NCBI GenBank assembly: GCA_017517305.1
Contig: JAFWZV010000006.1
Coordinates: forward strand, 1 to 64,000
Direction of reading: 5' to 3'
Source: Lachnospiraceae bacterium
GTDB lineage: Bacteria > Bacillota > Clostridia > Lachnospirales > Lachnospiraceae
DNA length: 64,000 bases
The notes beneath the pieces are model-generated. The model did no database searches and was not told the origin of the DNA. It saw nothing but the letters and a program-made list of their open reading frames with translations. The position numbers were made by a program, and so were the translations under genes. How positions within the stretch are numbered: position 1 is the first letter of the stretch; every line of letters begins with the position of its first letter. Of the stretch, positions 53,199-61,599 are shown in pieces.

Positions 53199-54104
53199 AT
53201 GTATTACAGTAACGTATTAGATTTGATAGGAAATACTCCACTTATGAGCTTAGAGGAAACTACAGGACTTAATATTTATGCGAAGGCTGAGTTTCTTAAT
53301 CCAGGTGGAAGTATTAAGGATAGAATAGCTAAGAATATGCTTGAGGTGGCAGAGAAGGAAGGCAAGCTTAAGCCAGGCATGACTATTATAGAGCCTACCT
53401 CTGGTAATACTGGTATTGGTCTTGCTCTTTGTGGTGTTAGAAAGGGTTATAAGGTTATCATTGTTATGCCTGAGAACATGAGTGAAGAGCGTAAGAAGAT
53501 TATTAAGGCTTTAGGAGCAGAGCTTGTTCTTACTGAGCCCAAGCTTAGCATCGGAGGTTCTGTTGATAAGGCTACGGAAATTTACAATTCTGACCCAGAG
53601 AAGTACTTTATGTGTCAGCAGTTTGTGAATCAGGCAAATCCTGATATTCATTACAGAACAACTGCCAGAGAGCTTGTGGAGCAGCTTGGTAAGCCAATCG
53701 ATATCTATGTATCAGGTATTGGAAGTGGTGGTACACTTGCAGGTATTGCAAAGTATTTGCTAGAGCTTAATCCGGATACTAAGATTGTTGCTGTTGAGCC
53801 TAAGAATGTGTCAGCACTTCTTGGACATGAGCCGGGACTTCATCAGATACAGGGAATAGGTGATGGATTTATACCAGAGATTCTTGATACAAGCATTATA
53901 ACAGATATTGTTGAGGTAACAGATGAGGATGCTATAGAGACAGCAAGACAGCTTGCTAGGGTTCAGGGACTTCTGTGTGGAACTTCATCAGGTGCAAATG
54001 TATGGACAGCTATGAGGATGGCTGAGAAGTATGGTAAGGATAAGGTAATTGCAACCATCCTTCCAGATAGAGTGGAGAGATATTTTAGTACATCGCTTAT
54101 CTAA
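53199..54104 (+). CDS. cysK: Cysteine synthase (O-acetylserine sulfhydrylase)
   Basis: A PLP enzyme that makes cysteine from O-acetylserine and sulfide. The 301-residue protein has the starting VLDLIGNTPLMSLEE, the PLP Lys in NPGGSIKDRIAKNM, the substrate loop EPTSGNTGIGLAL, the phosphate loop GIGSGGTLAGI and the closing CGTSSGANVW with LPDRVERYFST. Length is normal. GAGAGGT precedes the ATG. Serine for its substrate comes from serA/serC in this window. No cysE is adjacent. Confidence 0.96.
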   Translation: MYYSNVLDLIGNTPLMSLEETTGLNIYAKAEFLNPGGSIKDRIAKNMLEVAEKEGKLKPGMTIIEPTSGNTGIGLALCGVRKGYKVIIVMPENMSEERKKIIKALGAELVLTEPKLSIGGSVDKATEIYNSDPEKYFMCQQFVNQANPDIHYRTTARELVEQLGKPIDIYVSGIGSGGTLAGIAKYLLELNPDTKIVAVEPKNVSALLGHEPGLHQIQGIGDGFIPEILDTSIITDIVEVTDEDAIETARQLARVQGLLCGTSSGANVWTAMRMAEKYGKDKVIATILPDRVERYFSTSLI

Positions 54105-54256
54105 TTGCTTAGAGGATTAAATTATTTTACATAGTGGAATAATTACATATAGAAATATGTGGTTGCTGATTTAGTATTTGTCAGTTTAGTTAAAGATTGG
54201 TTATGTGAAAGATTAATTAATAACAATATAAATATTAAGATTAGGAGGAAATAATA

Positions 54257-55588
54257 ATGACTAAGATTGATATATTATCAGGTTTTTTGGGAGCTGGTAA
54301 GACAACTCTTATTAAGAAGTTGATTGAAGAGGCATTCAAGGGCGAGAAATTAGTTCTTATAGAGAATGAGTTTGGTGAGATAGGAATAGATGGCGGATTT
54401 CTTAAGGATGCAGGTGTAGAAATTACTGAGATGAATTCAGGCTGTATCTGCTGTTCGCTTGTAGGTGATTTTGGAACTGCATTAAAGCAGGTTATCACAG
54501 AGTATACACCAGATAGAGTTATTATAGAGCCATCAGGTGTAGGTAAGCTTTCAGATGTTATTAAGGCTGTTGAGGATGTAAAGGCTGACTGTGAGGTTGA
54601 GATTAACAGTGCAACTACTGTTGTAGATGTTATGAAATGCAAGATGTATATGAAGAACTTTGGTGAGTTCTTTAATAATCAGGTTGAGGCTGCACATACT
54701 ATAGTGCTTAGTCGTACACAGAATGCTAAGGAAGACAAGATTCTTGATACAGTTAAGATGCTTAAGGAGAAGAATGAAAATGCTGTTATTATCACTACTC
54801 CTTGGGATGATATAGAGGGTAAGGTTATCTTAGAGGCCATGGAGCGTTCTAATACCTTAGAGGATATGATGAAGGAAACTCATGAGGAGGCTCACAAGCA
54901 CCATCATCACCACCATGAGGATGGAGAGGAATGTTGCTGTGGACACCACCATGATCACGATCATGAGCATCATCACCACCATGAGGATGGAGAGGAGTGC
55001 TGCTGTGGACACCATCATGATCATGACCATGAGCATCACCACCATGAGGATGGAGAGGAATGTTGCTGTGGACACCATCATGACCACGATCATGAGCAGC
55101 ATCACCACCACGAGGATGGAGAGGAGTGCTGCTGTGGACATCATCATGATCACGATCATGAGCATCATCACCACCACGAGGATGGAGAGGAGTGTTGCTG
55201 TGGACATCATCATGACCACGATCACGAGCATCAGCATCACCATGAGGATGGAGAGGAATGCTCTTGCGGATGTGGCGGACATCATGGACACCACCATCAC
55301 CATGCTGATGAGGTATTTACTAGCTGGGGTAAGGAAACTGCAGTTAAGTTTGATGAAGCAAAGCTTAAAGAGGCACTTGAAACCCTTGCATATGAGGATG
55401 GTAAGTACGGTGTAATTCTTCGTGCTAAGGGAATTGTGGCTAGCACAGAGAATGATTGGATTTACTTCGACCTTGTACCAGGTGAGTATGATATGAGAAA
55501 GGGTAAACCAGACTATACAGGAAAGCTTTGTGTTATAGGTAGTAAGCTTGACGAAGCAGCTTTAGAGGAGTTATTTGGAGTAAAGTAA
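54257..55588 (+). CDS. CobW/COG0523 GTPase with long His/Cys-rich metal-binding repeats
   Basis: A 443-residue putative zinc chaperone. Residues 1-190 form the GTPase: Walker A FLGAGKTTL, then the metal-binding GCICCSL (CxCC) near residue 70 and EPSGVGKLSDV. The base-recognition site reads SRTQ in place of NKxD. Residues about 215-352 are about six tandem repeats rich in His and Cys (unit HHHHHEDGEECCCGHHHDHDHE, one residue shorter in the third copy). Residues from 353 on are the CobW C-terminal domain. COG0523 proteins deliver metals, often zinc; linkage to znu genes supports zinc. AGGAGG precedes the ATG. A second CobW-like gene follows after 34 bases. Confidence 0.88.
   Translation: MTKIDILSGFLGAGKTTLIKKLIEEAFKGEKLVLIENEFGEIGIDGGFLKDAGVEITEMNSGCICCSLVGDFGTALKQVITEYTPDRVIIEPSGVGKLSDVIKAVEDVKADCEVEINSATTVVDVMKCKMYMKNFGEFFNNQVEAAHTIVLSRTQNAKEDKILDTVKMLKEKNENAVIITTPWDDIEGKVILEAMERSNTLEDMMKETHEEAHKHHHHHHEDGEECCCGHHHDHDHEHHHHHEDGEECCCGHHHDHDHEHHHHEDGEECCCGHHHDHDHEQHHHHEDGEECCCGHHHDHDHEHHHHHEDGEECCCGHHHDHDHEHQHHHEDGEECSCGCGGHHGHHHHHADEVFTSWGKETAVKFDEAKLKEALETLAYEDGKYGVILRAKGIVASTENDWIYFDLVPGEYDMRKGKPDYTGKLCVIGSKLDEAALEELFGVK
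54893..55303 (+). repeat. About six tandem 63-69-bp repeats encoding His/Cys-rich metal-binding units
   Basis: Each unit encodes a run of His, the anchor E-D-G-E-E-C-C-C-G, and HHHDHDHE. Lengths vary slightly (one copy lacks a His), and the last copy is CSCGCGG. Third-base changes between copies show that the array has not been freshly duplicated. Confidence 0.9.
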
Positions 55589-55622
55589 GTAGTATAGATA
55601 TAAAGGATTGGTGATATACACT

Positions 55623-56585
55623 ATGAAGAATAATAACCAGGTACAGGAAATTCCAGTATACATGTTTCTTGGATTTCTTGAGAGTGGAAAGACAACATTT
55701 GCCAGTGAAACCCTTATAGAGAGAGGATTTACTGAGGGAGAGCCTACATTACTTCTTGTGTTTGAAGAGGGAATTGAAGAGTATGATGTGGACTATCTTG
55801 AAAAGCAGAATATATATGTAGAGTTTCTTGAGGAGGAAAATCTTAACACAGATTATCTTCTGGATTTACAGGATAAATACAAGCCTACAAGAGTAATGAT
55901 AGAGTATAACGGTACTTGGACTATGGATAAGCTGTTTGGTATTAGAGTGCCTAAGGGGTGGACTATCGTTCAGGTAATCACATTTGTTAATGCTGAAACT
56001 TACGATGTATATATGGCAAATATGAAGTCTATTATGATGGAACAGCTTGCTACAGCAGACATGATAGTGTTTAATCGTTGTGATGAGAATACTAAGCGTG
56101 CTGAGTACAGAAAGGGTATTAAGGCCATCAATAGACGTGCTCAGGTAATATTCGAGAATAAGGATGGAGTGGCTGAAATCGACGAGGAAGAAATGGAGCT
56201 TCCATACGATATAGAAAAGGATGTTATAGAGCTTGAGGAAGAAGATTTCGGTATATGGTATATCGATTCCTGCGACAATCCTGACAAGTATGTAGGTAAG
56301 ACCATTAAGTTTAAGGCTATGGTTCACAAGCCAAGTGCTTATAAGAAAAATGAATTCGTACCAGGAAGATTTGCCATGACTTGCTGTGCCGATGATATAG
56401 CATTTATAGGCTTTAAGTGCTACTATGATGGTGCTAAGAATCTTACTGACAGACAGTGGGTAATGGTTACAGCAACTATAGATAAGGAATTCTATCCTGA
56501 ATTTGAGGGTGAAGGTCCAGTGCTCAATGCTACTTCGGTAGCTTTGACAAGTCCGGCAGAGGAAGAGTTGGTATACTTCACATAG
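55623..56585 (+). CDS. CobW-like GTPase fused to a DUF1980-like CC domain
   Basis: A 320-residue protein. Residues 1-200 are a P-loop GTPase related to CobW (Walker A FLESGKTTF near residue 15, the recognition site FNRCDENTKR near 145), but without the CxCC metal motif of the neighbour. Residues about 220-315 form an OB-like domain with NPDKYVGKTIKFKAMVHK, FVPGRFAMTCCADDIAFIGF and DRQWVMVTATI, resembling the C-terminal domain of the DUF1980/TIGR03943 (YcgQ) family as I recall it. A lipoprotein at 59122 has a similar domain. ATG 55623 is preferred over TTG 55608 or GTG 55611. It is 34 bases after the first CobW gene and probably in one operon. Confidence 0.75.
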   Translation: MKNNNQVQEIPVYMFLGFLESGKTTFASETLIERGFTEGEPTLLLVFEEGIEEYDVDYLEKQNIYVEFLEEENLNTDYLLDLQDKYKPTRVMIEYNGTWTMDKLFGIRVPKGWTIVQVITFVNAETYDVYMANMKSIMMEQLATADMIVFNRCDENTKRAEYRKGIKAINRRAQVIFENKDGVAEIDEEEMELPYDIEKDVIELEEEDFGIWYIDSCDNPDKYVGKTIKFKAMVHKPSAYKKNEFVPGRFAMTCCADDIAFIGFKCYYDGAKNLTDRQWVMVTATIDKEFYPEFEGEGPVLNATSVALTSPAEEELVYFT

Positions 56586-56666
56586 ATAGATTTATAGATT
56601 ATAACGAACGCTGACTGAATAGATTGTATAGATTATTTGGTTGGCGTTTTGTATTTAGGAGTTCGT

Positions 56667-57359
56667 ATGAAATATAAAAATATAGTGGAAGGAAAGTTTA
56701 TATCAAGACCTAATAGATTTATTGCTCACGTGGAAATAGAGGGTATGGAACATGTAGTTCATGTTAAAAACACCGGTCGTTGTAGGGAACTTTTACAGCC
56801 AGGAGCTACAGTTTACCTAGAGAAGAGCGACAACCCAACCAGAAAGACCTTGTATGATTTGGTATCAGTGAAGAAGGGTCAGCGTATAGTTAATATGGAC
56901 TCTCAGCTTCCTAATGGGCTTGTAGAGGAGTGGCTTAGGGAAAATGATGATGCTAGAGAAATATTCGGGGATATAAGCTATCTCAAGCGTGAGAAAACCT
57001 ATGGTAAGTCTCGCTTTGATCTATATGTGGAGTCCGACAATAGGAAGATATTTATAGAGGTTAAGGGAGTTACCCTTGAGAATGATAATGTGGTAAGCTT
57101 TCCAGATGCACCTACAGAACGAGGAATAAAGCATCTAAATGAACTTGTGTGTGCTTTAGAGGATGGATATGAAACTTATGTATTCTTTGTTGTACAGATG
57201 GAGGGTGTGGATTATTTTACACCTGCATGGGATAAGCATAAAGAATTTGGAGATGCCCTTGTAAATGCATATAAGAAAGGTGTTAAGGTGCTTGCTTATG
57301 ATTGTAAGGTCAGTGAGGATGAGGTTAGGATTAATCAATCCGTGAAAGTTAAGCTATAA
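56667..57359 (+). CDS. sfsA: SfsA family DNA-binding protein / nuclease-like protein
   Basis: A 230-residue protein of the SfsA family. Seen are the start VEGKFISRPNRFIAHVEIEG, the central HVKNTGRCRELLQPGATVYL, the nuclease-like core KSRFDLYVESDNRKIFIEVKGVTL, with Asp, Glu and Lys of a restriction-endonuclease-like site, and PDAPTERGIKHLNEL. The old name refers to sugar fermentation stimulation; the true role is unclear. ATG 56667 follows TTAGGAG; an upstream in-frame extension to 56637 has no site. It stands between the CobW pair and the znu operon and need not belong to either. Confidence 0.9.
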   Translation: MKYKNIVEGKFISRPNRFIAHVEIEGMEHVVHVKNTGRCRELLQPGATVYLEKSDNPTRKTLYDLVSVKKGQRIVNMDSQLPNGLVEEWLRENDDAREIFGDISYLKREKTYGKSRFDLYVESDNRKIFIEVKGVTLENDNVVSFPDAPTERGIKHLNELVCALEDGYETYVFFVVQMEGVDYFTPAWDKHKEFGDALVNAYKKGVKVLAYDCKVSEDEVRINQSVKVKL

Positions 57360-57379
57360 TAAATTAATTACACATAATA

Positions 57380-57402
57380 AAAATGCAACTGATTTGCAAA
57401 TT
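57380..57402. promoter_or_regulatory. Putative Zur operator 1
   Basis: TGCAA-CTGAT-TTGCA (57384-57398) is an inverted repeat ending 7 bases before the -35 box of znuC. It forms the left half of a 23-base near-exact inverted repeat with operator 2. Confidence 0.55.
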
Positions 57403-57405
57403 ATG

Positions 57406-57434
57406 TTGACACAATCCTTTAGTGGTTGTAAAAT
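57406..57434 (+). promoter_or_regulatory. znuC promoter
   Basis: A perfect TTGACA, exactly 17 bases, then TAAAAT, between two identical-type operators. Confidence 0.75.
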
Positions 57435-57436
57435 AC

Positions 57437-57459
57437 AAATTGCAAATTAGTTGCATTTT
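57437..57459. promoter_or_regulatory. Putative Zur operator 2
   Basis: TGCAA-ATTAG-TTGCA (57441-57455) covers the expected transcription start of znuC. A repressor bound here would block the promoter. Confidence 0.6.
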
Positions 57460-57535
57460 GCATGTTGTATGAGCAAACTTACATGTGAAGTGTCAGCATG
57501 GTTCATATTGATATAGAACAGAAAGGACAAACACT

Positions 57536-58252
57536 ATGTCATTACTTACCTGTGAGAATGTATCTCTCGGATACGAGGGTAAAACAGTTGTAGAGAATTT
57601 AAACTTCACTGTTGAAAGTGGAGATTACTTATGTATATTAGGTGAAAATGGTTCGGGAAAGAGTACTCTTATGAAGACCTTGCTAGGACTTAAGACTCCT
57701 ATGTCAGGAGCTATTACCCTTGGTGATGGCTTGAAGCATAATGAGATAGGATATCTTCCTCAGCAGACTATAGTTCAGAGAGATTTTCCTGCTTCAGTTA
57801 AGGAGATTGTTTTATCAGGCTTTTTAAACCACAGTGGGCTAAGACCATTTTATAACAAGGAAGAAAAGCAGCTTGCTAAGGACAATATGAAAAGACTTGG
57901 AATCTATGACCTTAGAAAGTCCTGTTATAGAGATTTGTCAGGAGGACAGCAGCAGAGAGTTTTACTTGCAAGAGCTCTTTGTGCAACTACTAAGATGCTT
58001 CTATTAGACGAGCCTGTGGCTGGTCTTGATCCAAAGGTTACTATAGAGATGTACGAGCTTATTAGCTCTATTAATAAGGGTAATAGCAGTGAGAATAAGG
58101 AGCCTATAACCATTATTATGGTATCACATGATGTGCAGGCGGCCCTTAACTATGCTACCAAGATTCTTCACGTAAGCGATACACCGGAGTTTTTTGAGTC
58201 TAAGGAAGCGTACCTTGACAGTAAGATTGGTAAGCAATTTACCAATGTGTAG
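57536..58252 (+). CDS. znuC: Zinc ABC transporter ATP-binding protein (ZnuC-like)
   Basis: A 238-residue ABC ATPase. Walker A GENGSGKST lies near residue 38, Q-loop YLPQQT near 82, signature LSGGQQQR near 140, Walker B MLLLDEPVAGLDP near 160, and the H-loop SHD. The family handles zinc or manganese; zinc is inferred from the downstream ZnuA His loop and Zur. GAAAGGA precedes the ATG. The permease starts 15 bases later. The promoter carries two operators. Confidence 0.88.
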   Translation: MSLLTCENVSLGYEGKTVVENLNFTVESGDYLCILGENGSGKSTLMKTLLGLKTPMSGAITLGDGLKHNEIGYLPQQTIVQRDFPASVKEIVLSGFLNHSGLRPFYNKEEKQLAKDNMKRLGIYDLRKSCYRDLSGGQQQRVLLARALCATTKMLLLDEPVAGLDPKVTIEMYELISSINKGNSSENKEPITIIMVSHDVQAALNYATKILHVSDTPEFFESKEAYLDSKIGKQFTNV

Positions 58253-58267
58253 GAGGTTAATATATAA

Positions 58268-59122
58268 ATGAGTGATATAATTGCAACTTTAATGGAATAT
58301 ATGGAATTTCCTTTTGTAAGAAGAGCCATCATCGTTGGTGTACTTATTGCGTTTTGTTCATCATTGCTTGGTGTAACCCTTGTACTTAAGAGATTTTCCT
58401 TTATAGGTGATGGACTGTCACATGTTGCATTTGCGGCTATGTGTATAGCTATGGTGCTTCAATTTACCAACAATATGTTACTTATCCTGCCTATTACAGT
58501 GATTGCAGCTATTTTGATGCTTAAGACAGGTCAGAATGCGAGGATAAATGGTGATGCAGCGGTGGCTATGATGTCTGTTGGCTCCCTTGCTATAGGGTAT
58601 CTGCTTTTAAATGTATTTTCCACATCTTCAAATATTTCAGGGGATGTGTGTTCAACCTTATTTGGCGCCACATCTATACTTACATTAACTGATATGGATG
58701 TAACTATATGTATAGTGATGTCTATAGTTGTGTTGGTATTCTATGTGTTCTTTTATCATAAGATATTTGCAGTTACCTTTGATGAAAACTTTGCTAAGGC
58801 AACAGGTATTAGAGCAGGCGTATATAATATGAGTATGGCGGTTATAATTGCAGTAATTATAGTTCTGGCCATGAATCTTGTTGGTTCACTACTTATATCA
58901 GCACTTGTAATATTCCCGGCTCTTTCAGCCATGAGAATATTCAAGAACTTTAAGTCAGTGGTAATATGCTCAGCAGCATTCAGTGTAATTTGTGCTGTTT
59001 TGGGACTTTTGATATCTTTATTGCAGGGAACACCGGTTGGTTCAACCATTGTTGCAGTAGATATAGTAGGATTTATGTTATTTTCAGGAATAGGAACAAT
59101 TATGGGGGTTAACAGGGCGTAA
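58268..59122 (+). CDS. znuB: Zinc ABC transporter permease (ZnuB-like)
   Basis: A 284-residue membrane protein with about eight helices, of the ABC-3 family. It begins with FPFVRRAIIVGVLIAFCSSLLG and carries LVLKRFSFIGDGLSHVAFA, the conserved cytoplasmic motif of metal permeases. The middle has LLINVFST-like and AMNLVGSLLISALVIFPAL segments. GGAGG precedes the ATG. Its stop TAA overlaps the ATG of the lipoprotein by one base, so they are translationally coupled. Confidence 0.88.
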   Translation: MSDIIATLMEYMEFPFVRRAIIVGVLIAFCSSLLGVTLVLKRFSFIGDGLSHVAFAAMCIAMVLQFTNNMLLILPITVIAAILMLKTGQNARINGDAAVAMMSVGSLAIGYLLLNVFSTSSNISGDVCSTLFGATSILTLTDMDVTICIVMSIVVLVFYVFFYHKIFAVTFDENFAKATGIRAGVYNMSMAVIIAVIIVLAMNLVGSLLISALVIFPALSAMRIFKNFKSVVICSAAFSVICAVLGLLISLLQGTPVGSTIVAVDIVGFMLFSGIGTIMGVNRA

Positions 59123-59910
59123 TGAATAAATATGGATTTAAGGAAATGTTGATAGTATCTGTTCTTTTGATTATGGTGCTTTCTCTTGCTGCATGTGGTA
59201 AGAAGGAAGGTGGCAGTAGAACAGAAAGTAAGTCAGATGTGGAGCAACTGTTAGATGATGCAAAGACAGAAGCTACGACAGAGCAAGCTGATATAAGCGA
59301 AGAAGTAGAGGTTACTTCTGAGCCTACAACACAAATTCAGTCTGAGGAAAATGTACTTTCTACTGAGATTACAACTCAAGCTTTAGAAGGAACTGATGGA
59401 CAGTATGCTCCAAATATGGCAACGGGGGAAATTACAACGGAATATCCACTTGCTACAGGACCTAGCCAAATGGATGGTTCAGGAGCTGTAAATCCAAATC
59501 ATCAGGGGGATGAATTTGTTACAGAGGAACCACTGGGAGAGGCAGATCCTAATGTGGATGTAGACCTTACTGTTCTCAGTGCGAATATGGTTTATGCAGA
59601 AGTATATAACATGATGATGTACCCTGATAATTACTTGGGTAAGACCATAAAAGTATCAGGTCCATATTATCCACTATATTACGATGGAACAGGCAATTAT
59701 TATCATTATGTTATGATAGAAGATGCACTTGCTTGTTGTCAGAACGGTATGGAATTCATATGGGATGAGGGGACTCACATCTATCCTGATGAATATCCTA
59801 AGGAAGACGAAGTTATTGAAATTGTGGGAGAACTAAAATCCTATAAGGAAGAGAACTATATCTACTATTACTTAGATATAGAGGAGTATAAGATTTTAGA
59901 TACAAATTAG
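59122..59910 (+). CDS. Zinc-operon lipoprotein with GKTIK / CC domain
   Basis: A 262-residue lipoprotein (signal peptide EMLIVSVLLIMVLSLAAC, lipobox SLAAC). A Thr/Glu/Ser-rich linker of about 120 residues follows. The last 100 residues form an OB-like beta domain: NMMMYPDNYLGKTIKVSGPYY, then HYVMIEDALACCQNGMEFIW, ending in a run of acidic/Tyr residues. GKTIK followed by a CC pair also occurs in the CobW-fusion at 55623. It overlaps znuB by one base and is followed by Zur after 10 bases, so it is co-regulated with zinc import. A metal-binding or transfer role at the cell surface is inference. Confidence 0.65.
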   Translation: MNKYGFKEMLIVSVLLIMVLSLAACGKKEGGSRTESKSDVEQLLDDAKTEATTEQADISEEVEVTSEPTTQIQSEENVLSTEITTQALEGTDGQYAPNMATGEITTEYPLATGPSQMDGSGAVNPNHQGDEFVTEEPLGEADPNVDVDLTVLSANMVYAEVYNMMMYPDNYLGKTIKVSGPYYPLYYDGTGNYYHYVMIEDALACCQNGMEFIWDEGTHIYPDEYPKEDEVIEIVGELKSYKEENYIYYYLDIEEYKILDTN

Positions 59911-59920
59911 AGGATAAAGC

Positions 59921-60331
59921 ATGGGAAGAACAACGAATTATTCAACAGAGAAGAGAACAATGATTCTTGAGTACCTTAAAGCTCATAAGGATGAGAGCGT
60001 CAGTGTTAAGGATATAGAGAACAGCTTAAATAGTAATTTGGACAAGTCTGTAAATGTAACAACTATATACAGATATCTTGATAAGCTTTCTAACGAGGGT
60101 CAGGTACTTAAGCATACAAGCGAGAATGGAAGTAAATCCACTTATCAGTATATTAATCCGGACAAGCTGTGCCATAATCATTTGCATATGAAATGCACAA
60201 GCTGTGGCAAGGTTATGCATATGGATTGCAGCTTTATGGATGAGTTTATGAGACATATATTTGTACATCACAAATTCACTATAGAGTGCAAAACATCTAT
60301 GATATATGGAGTTTGTAATGAGTGTAAGTAG
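59921..60331 (+). CDS. zur: Fur-family repressor, probably Zur
   Basis: A 136-residue protein. The winged helix is in residues 10-80 (TIYRYLDKLSNEGQVLKHTSE). The C-terminal half has the structural zinc Cys: HMKCTSCGKVMHMDC and, at the end, YGVCNECK, with a His-rich CHNHLH between. It is shorter than many Fur proteins but complete. Zinc sensing rather than iron is inferred from its place in the znu operon and the operators at the znuC promoter. AGGATAAAGC precedes the ATG. The znuA gene follows after 59 bases. Confidence 0.85.
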   Translation: MGRTTNYSTEKRTMILEYLKAHKDESVSVKDIENSLNSNLDKSVNVTTIYRYLDKLSNEGQVLKHTSENGSKSTYQYINPDKLCHNHLHMKCTSCGKVMHMDCSFMDEFMRHIFVHHKFTIECKTSMIYGVCNECK

Positions 60332-60390
60332 ATTACAAATCTCTGTGATATAAGAAATATGAATTGAATGAAAATAATGGGGAGATTAGG

Positions 60391-61488
60391 ATGAAGATGA
60401 CTAAGATAAAGATGACTAAGATAAAGATGACTAAGATAAAGAGAATACTAGTTATAGGAATGCTTGTGTGTATTATGGTGCTTGCGGGCTGTGGTAACAG
60501 GGCTTCTAGTGATAATGACAAAATAAAGGTTGTATGTACTCTGTTCCCGCAGTATGACTGGGCTAGAGAGATTATTGGAGATAATGAAAATGTAGAGATA
60601 ATTCTTTTGGTTGAAAACGGTAGTGATTTACATAGCTTTCAGCCAACAGCAGATGACATTATAACTATATCAAGCTGTGATATGTTTATACATGGTGGTG
60701 GAGTGTCTGACAAATGGGTTGAGGATGCTCTTAAGCAGGCAACAAATCAGGATATGATAGTGATAAATATGCTTGATGTTATCGGAGATAATGCCAAGAA
60801 GGAAGAAATAGTAGAGGGGATGGAGGCTCATGACCATGAACATGAACATGAGGACGGAGAACATCCAGAAGCTCAAGAATTAAATCATGATGAGGCTACA
60901 GCAGATATGAATGTTGAAGATGACCATGAACATTATTATGACCCAACAGGCTATGATGAGCATATATGGTTGTCTATTTCAAATGCAAAATTAGTATGTA
61001 ATGAGATATATAATGGATTATGTAAACTAGATTCGGATGGTGCGGCCATATATCAGAATAATATGAATGATTATATTGCAAAACTTGATGATTTGGATGG
61101 AAGGTACAAGACCATGGTTTCTAATGCTGCATTAGATACTATTTTAGTGGCAGACAGATTTCCATTTAGATATCTCACAAGTGAGTATGGAATTAACTAT
61201 TATGCAGCATTTGTGGGTTGTTCATCAGAGACAGAGGCTAGCTTTGAGACAGTTACATTCTTATCTAAAAAGGTTGATGAGTTAGGTTTAAATTATATTG
61301 TTGTTGTAGATGGCTCAACTCAAGATGTTGCAAGAACTGTATTGGAAAGTACTAAGTCTAAGAGTCAAAATATTATTGTTCTTGATTCTATGCAGGCTGT
61401 AGGTATGAATAGAATTAATAATGGGGAGACTTACCTTACAATTATGGAGAATAACCTTACAGTGTTAGAAGAAGTATTGAATAATTAA
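60391..61488 (+). CDS. znuA: Zinc-binding lipoprotein (ZnuA/AdcA-like)
   Basis: A 365-residue substrate-binding lipoprotein. The signal peptide starts with the repeated KMTKI motif and ends in lipobox MVLAGC. The cluster A-1 fold is seen in VVCTLFPQYDWAREIIGD, SDLHSFQPTADDI with a metal-ligand His, and TGYDEHIWLSISNAKLVC. A His/Glu/Asp-rich loop (about residues 148-195) with EAHDHEHEHED is typical of zinc-binding members. GGGGAG at 60379 favours the ATG at 60391, but each of three repeats supplies another in-frame ATG. It completes the zinc operon begun by znuC. Confidence 0.9.
   Translation: MKMTKIKMTKIKMTKIKRILVIGMLVCIMVLAGCGNRASSDNDKIKVVCTLFPQYDWAREIIGDNENVEIILLVENGSDLHSFQPTADDIITISSCDMFIHGGGVSDKWVEDALKQATNQDMIVINMLDVIGDNAKKEEIVEGMEAHDHEHEHEDGEHPEAQELNHDEATADMNVEDDHEHYYDPTGYDEHIWLSISNAKLVCNEIYNGLCKLDSDGAAIYQNNMNDYIAKLDDLDGRYKTMVSNAALDTILVADRFPFRYLTSEYGINYYAAFVGCSSETEASFETVTFLSKKVDELGLNYIVVVDGSTQDVARTVLESTKSKSQNIIVLDSMQAVGMNRINNGETYLTIMENNLTVLEEVLNN
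60393..60438 (+). repeat. Three 15-bp repeats at the start of znuA
   Basis: Three exact copies of AGATGACTAAGATAA. Each contains an in-frame ATG and adds KMTKI to the positive end of the signal peptide, so copy change keeps the frame. Confidence 0.85.
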
Positions 61489-61599
61489 TATTATAAAATT
61501 TAATCTGTTCACATATTTTTGACATTTTAAACAATTTTTTATCATAGTTTATTTTTATGATAGCATCATACTAATTATTGTATGAAAGGAAGATGTTAG

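Noticed and set aside
54857-55415. Open frames of repeated MV or TTMRMER residues over the CobW repeats
   Set aside because: They are alternative-frame readings of the His/Cys repeat array, with no start signals.
56600-56660. Terminator between the CobW-like gene and sfsA
   Set aside because: AACGC/GCGTT arms are short and distant; pairing between them is poor.
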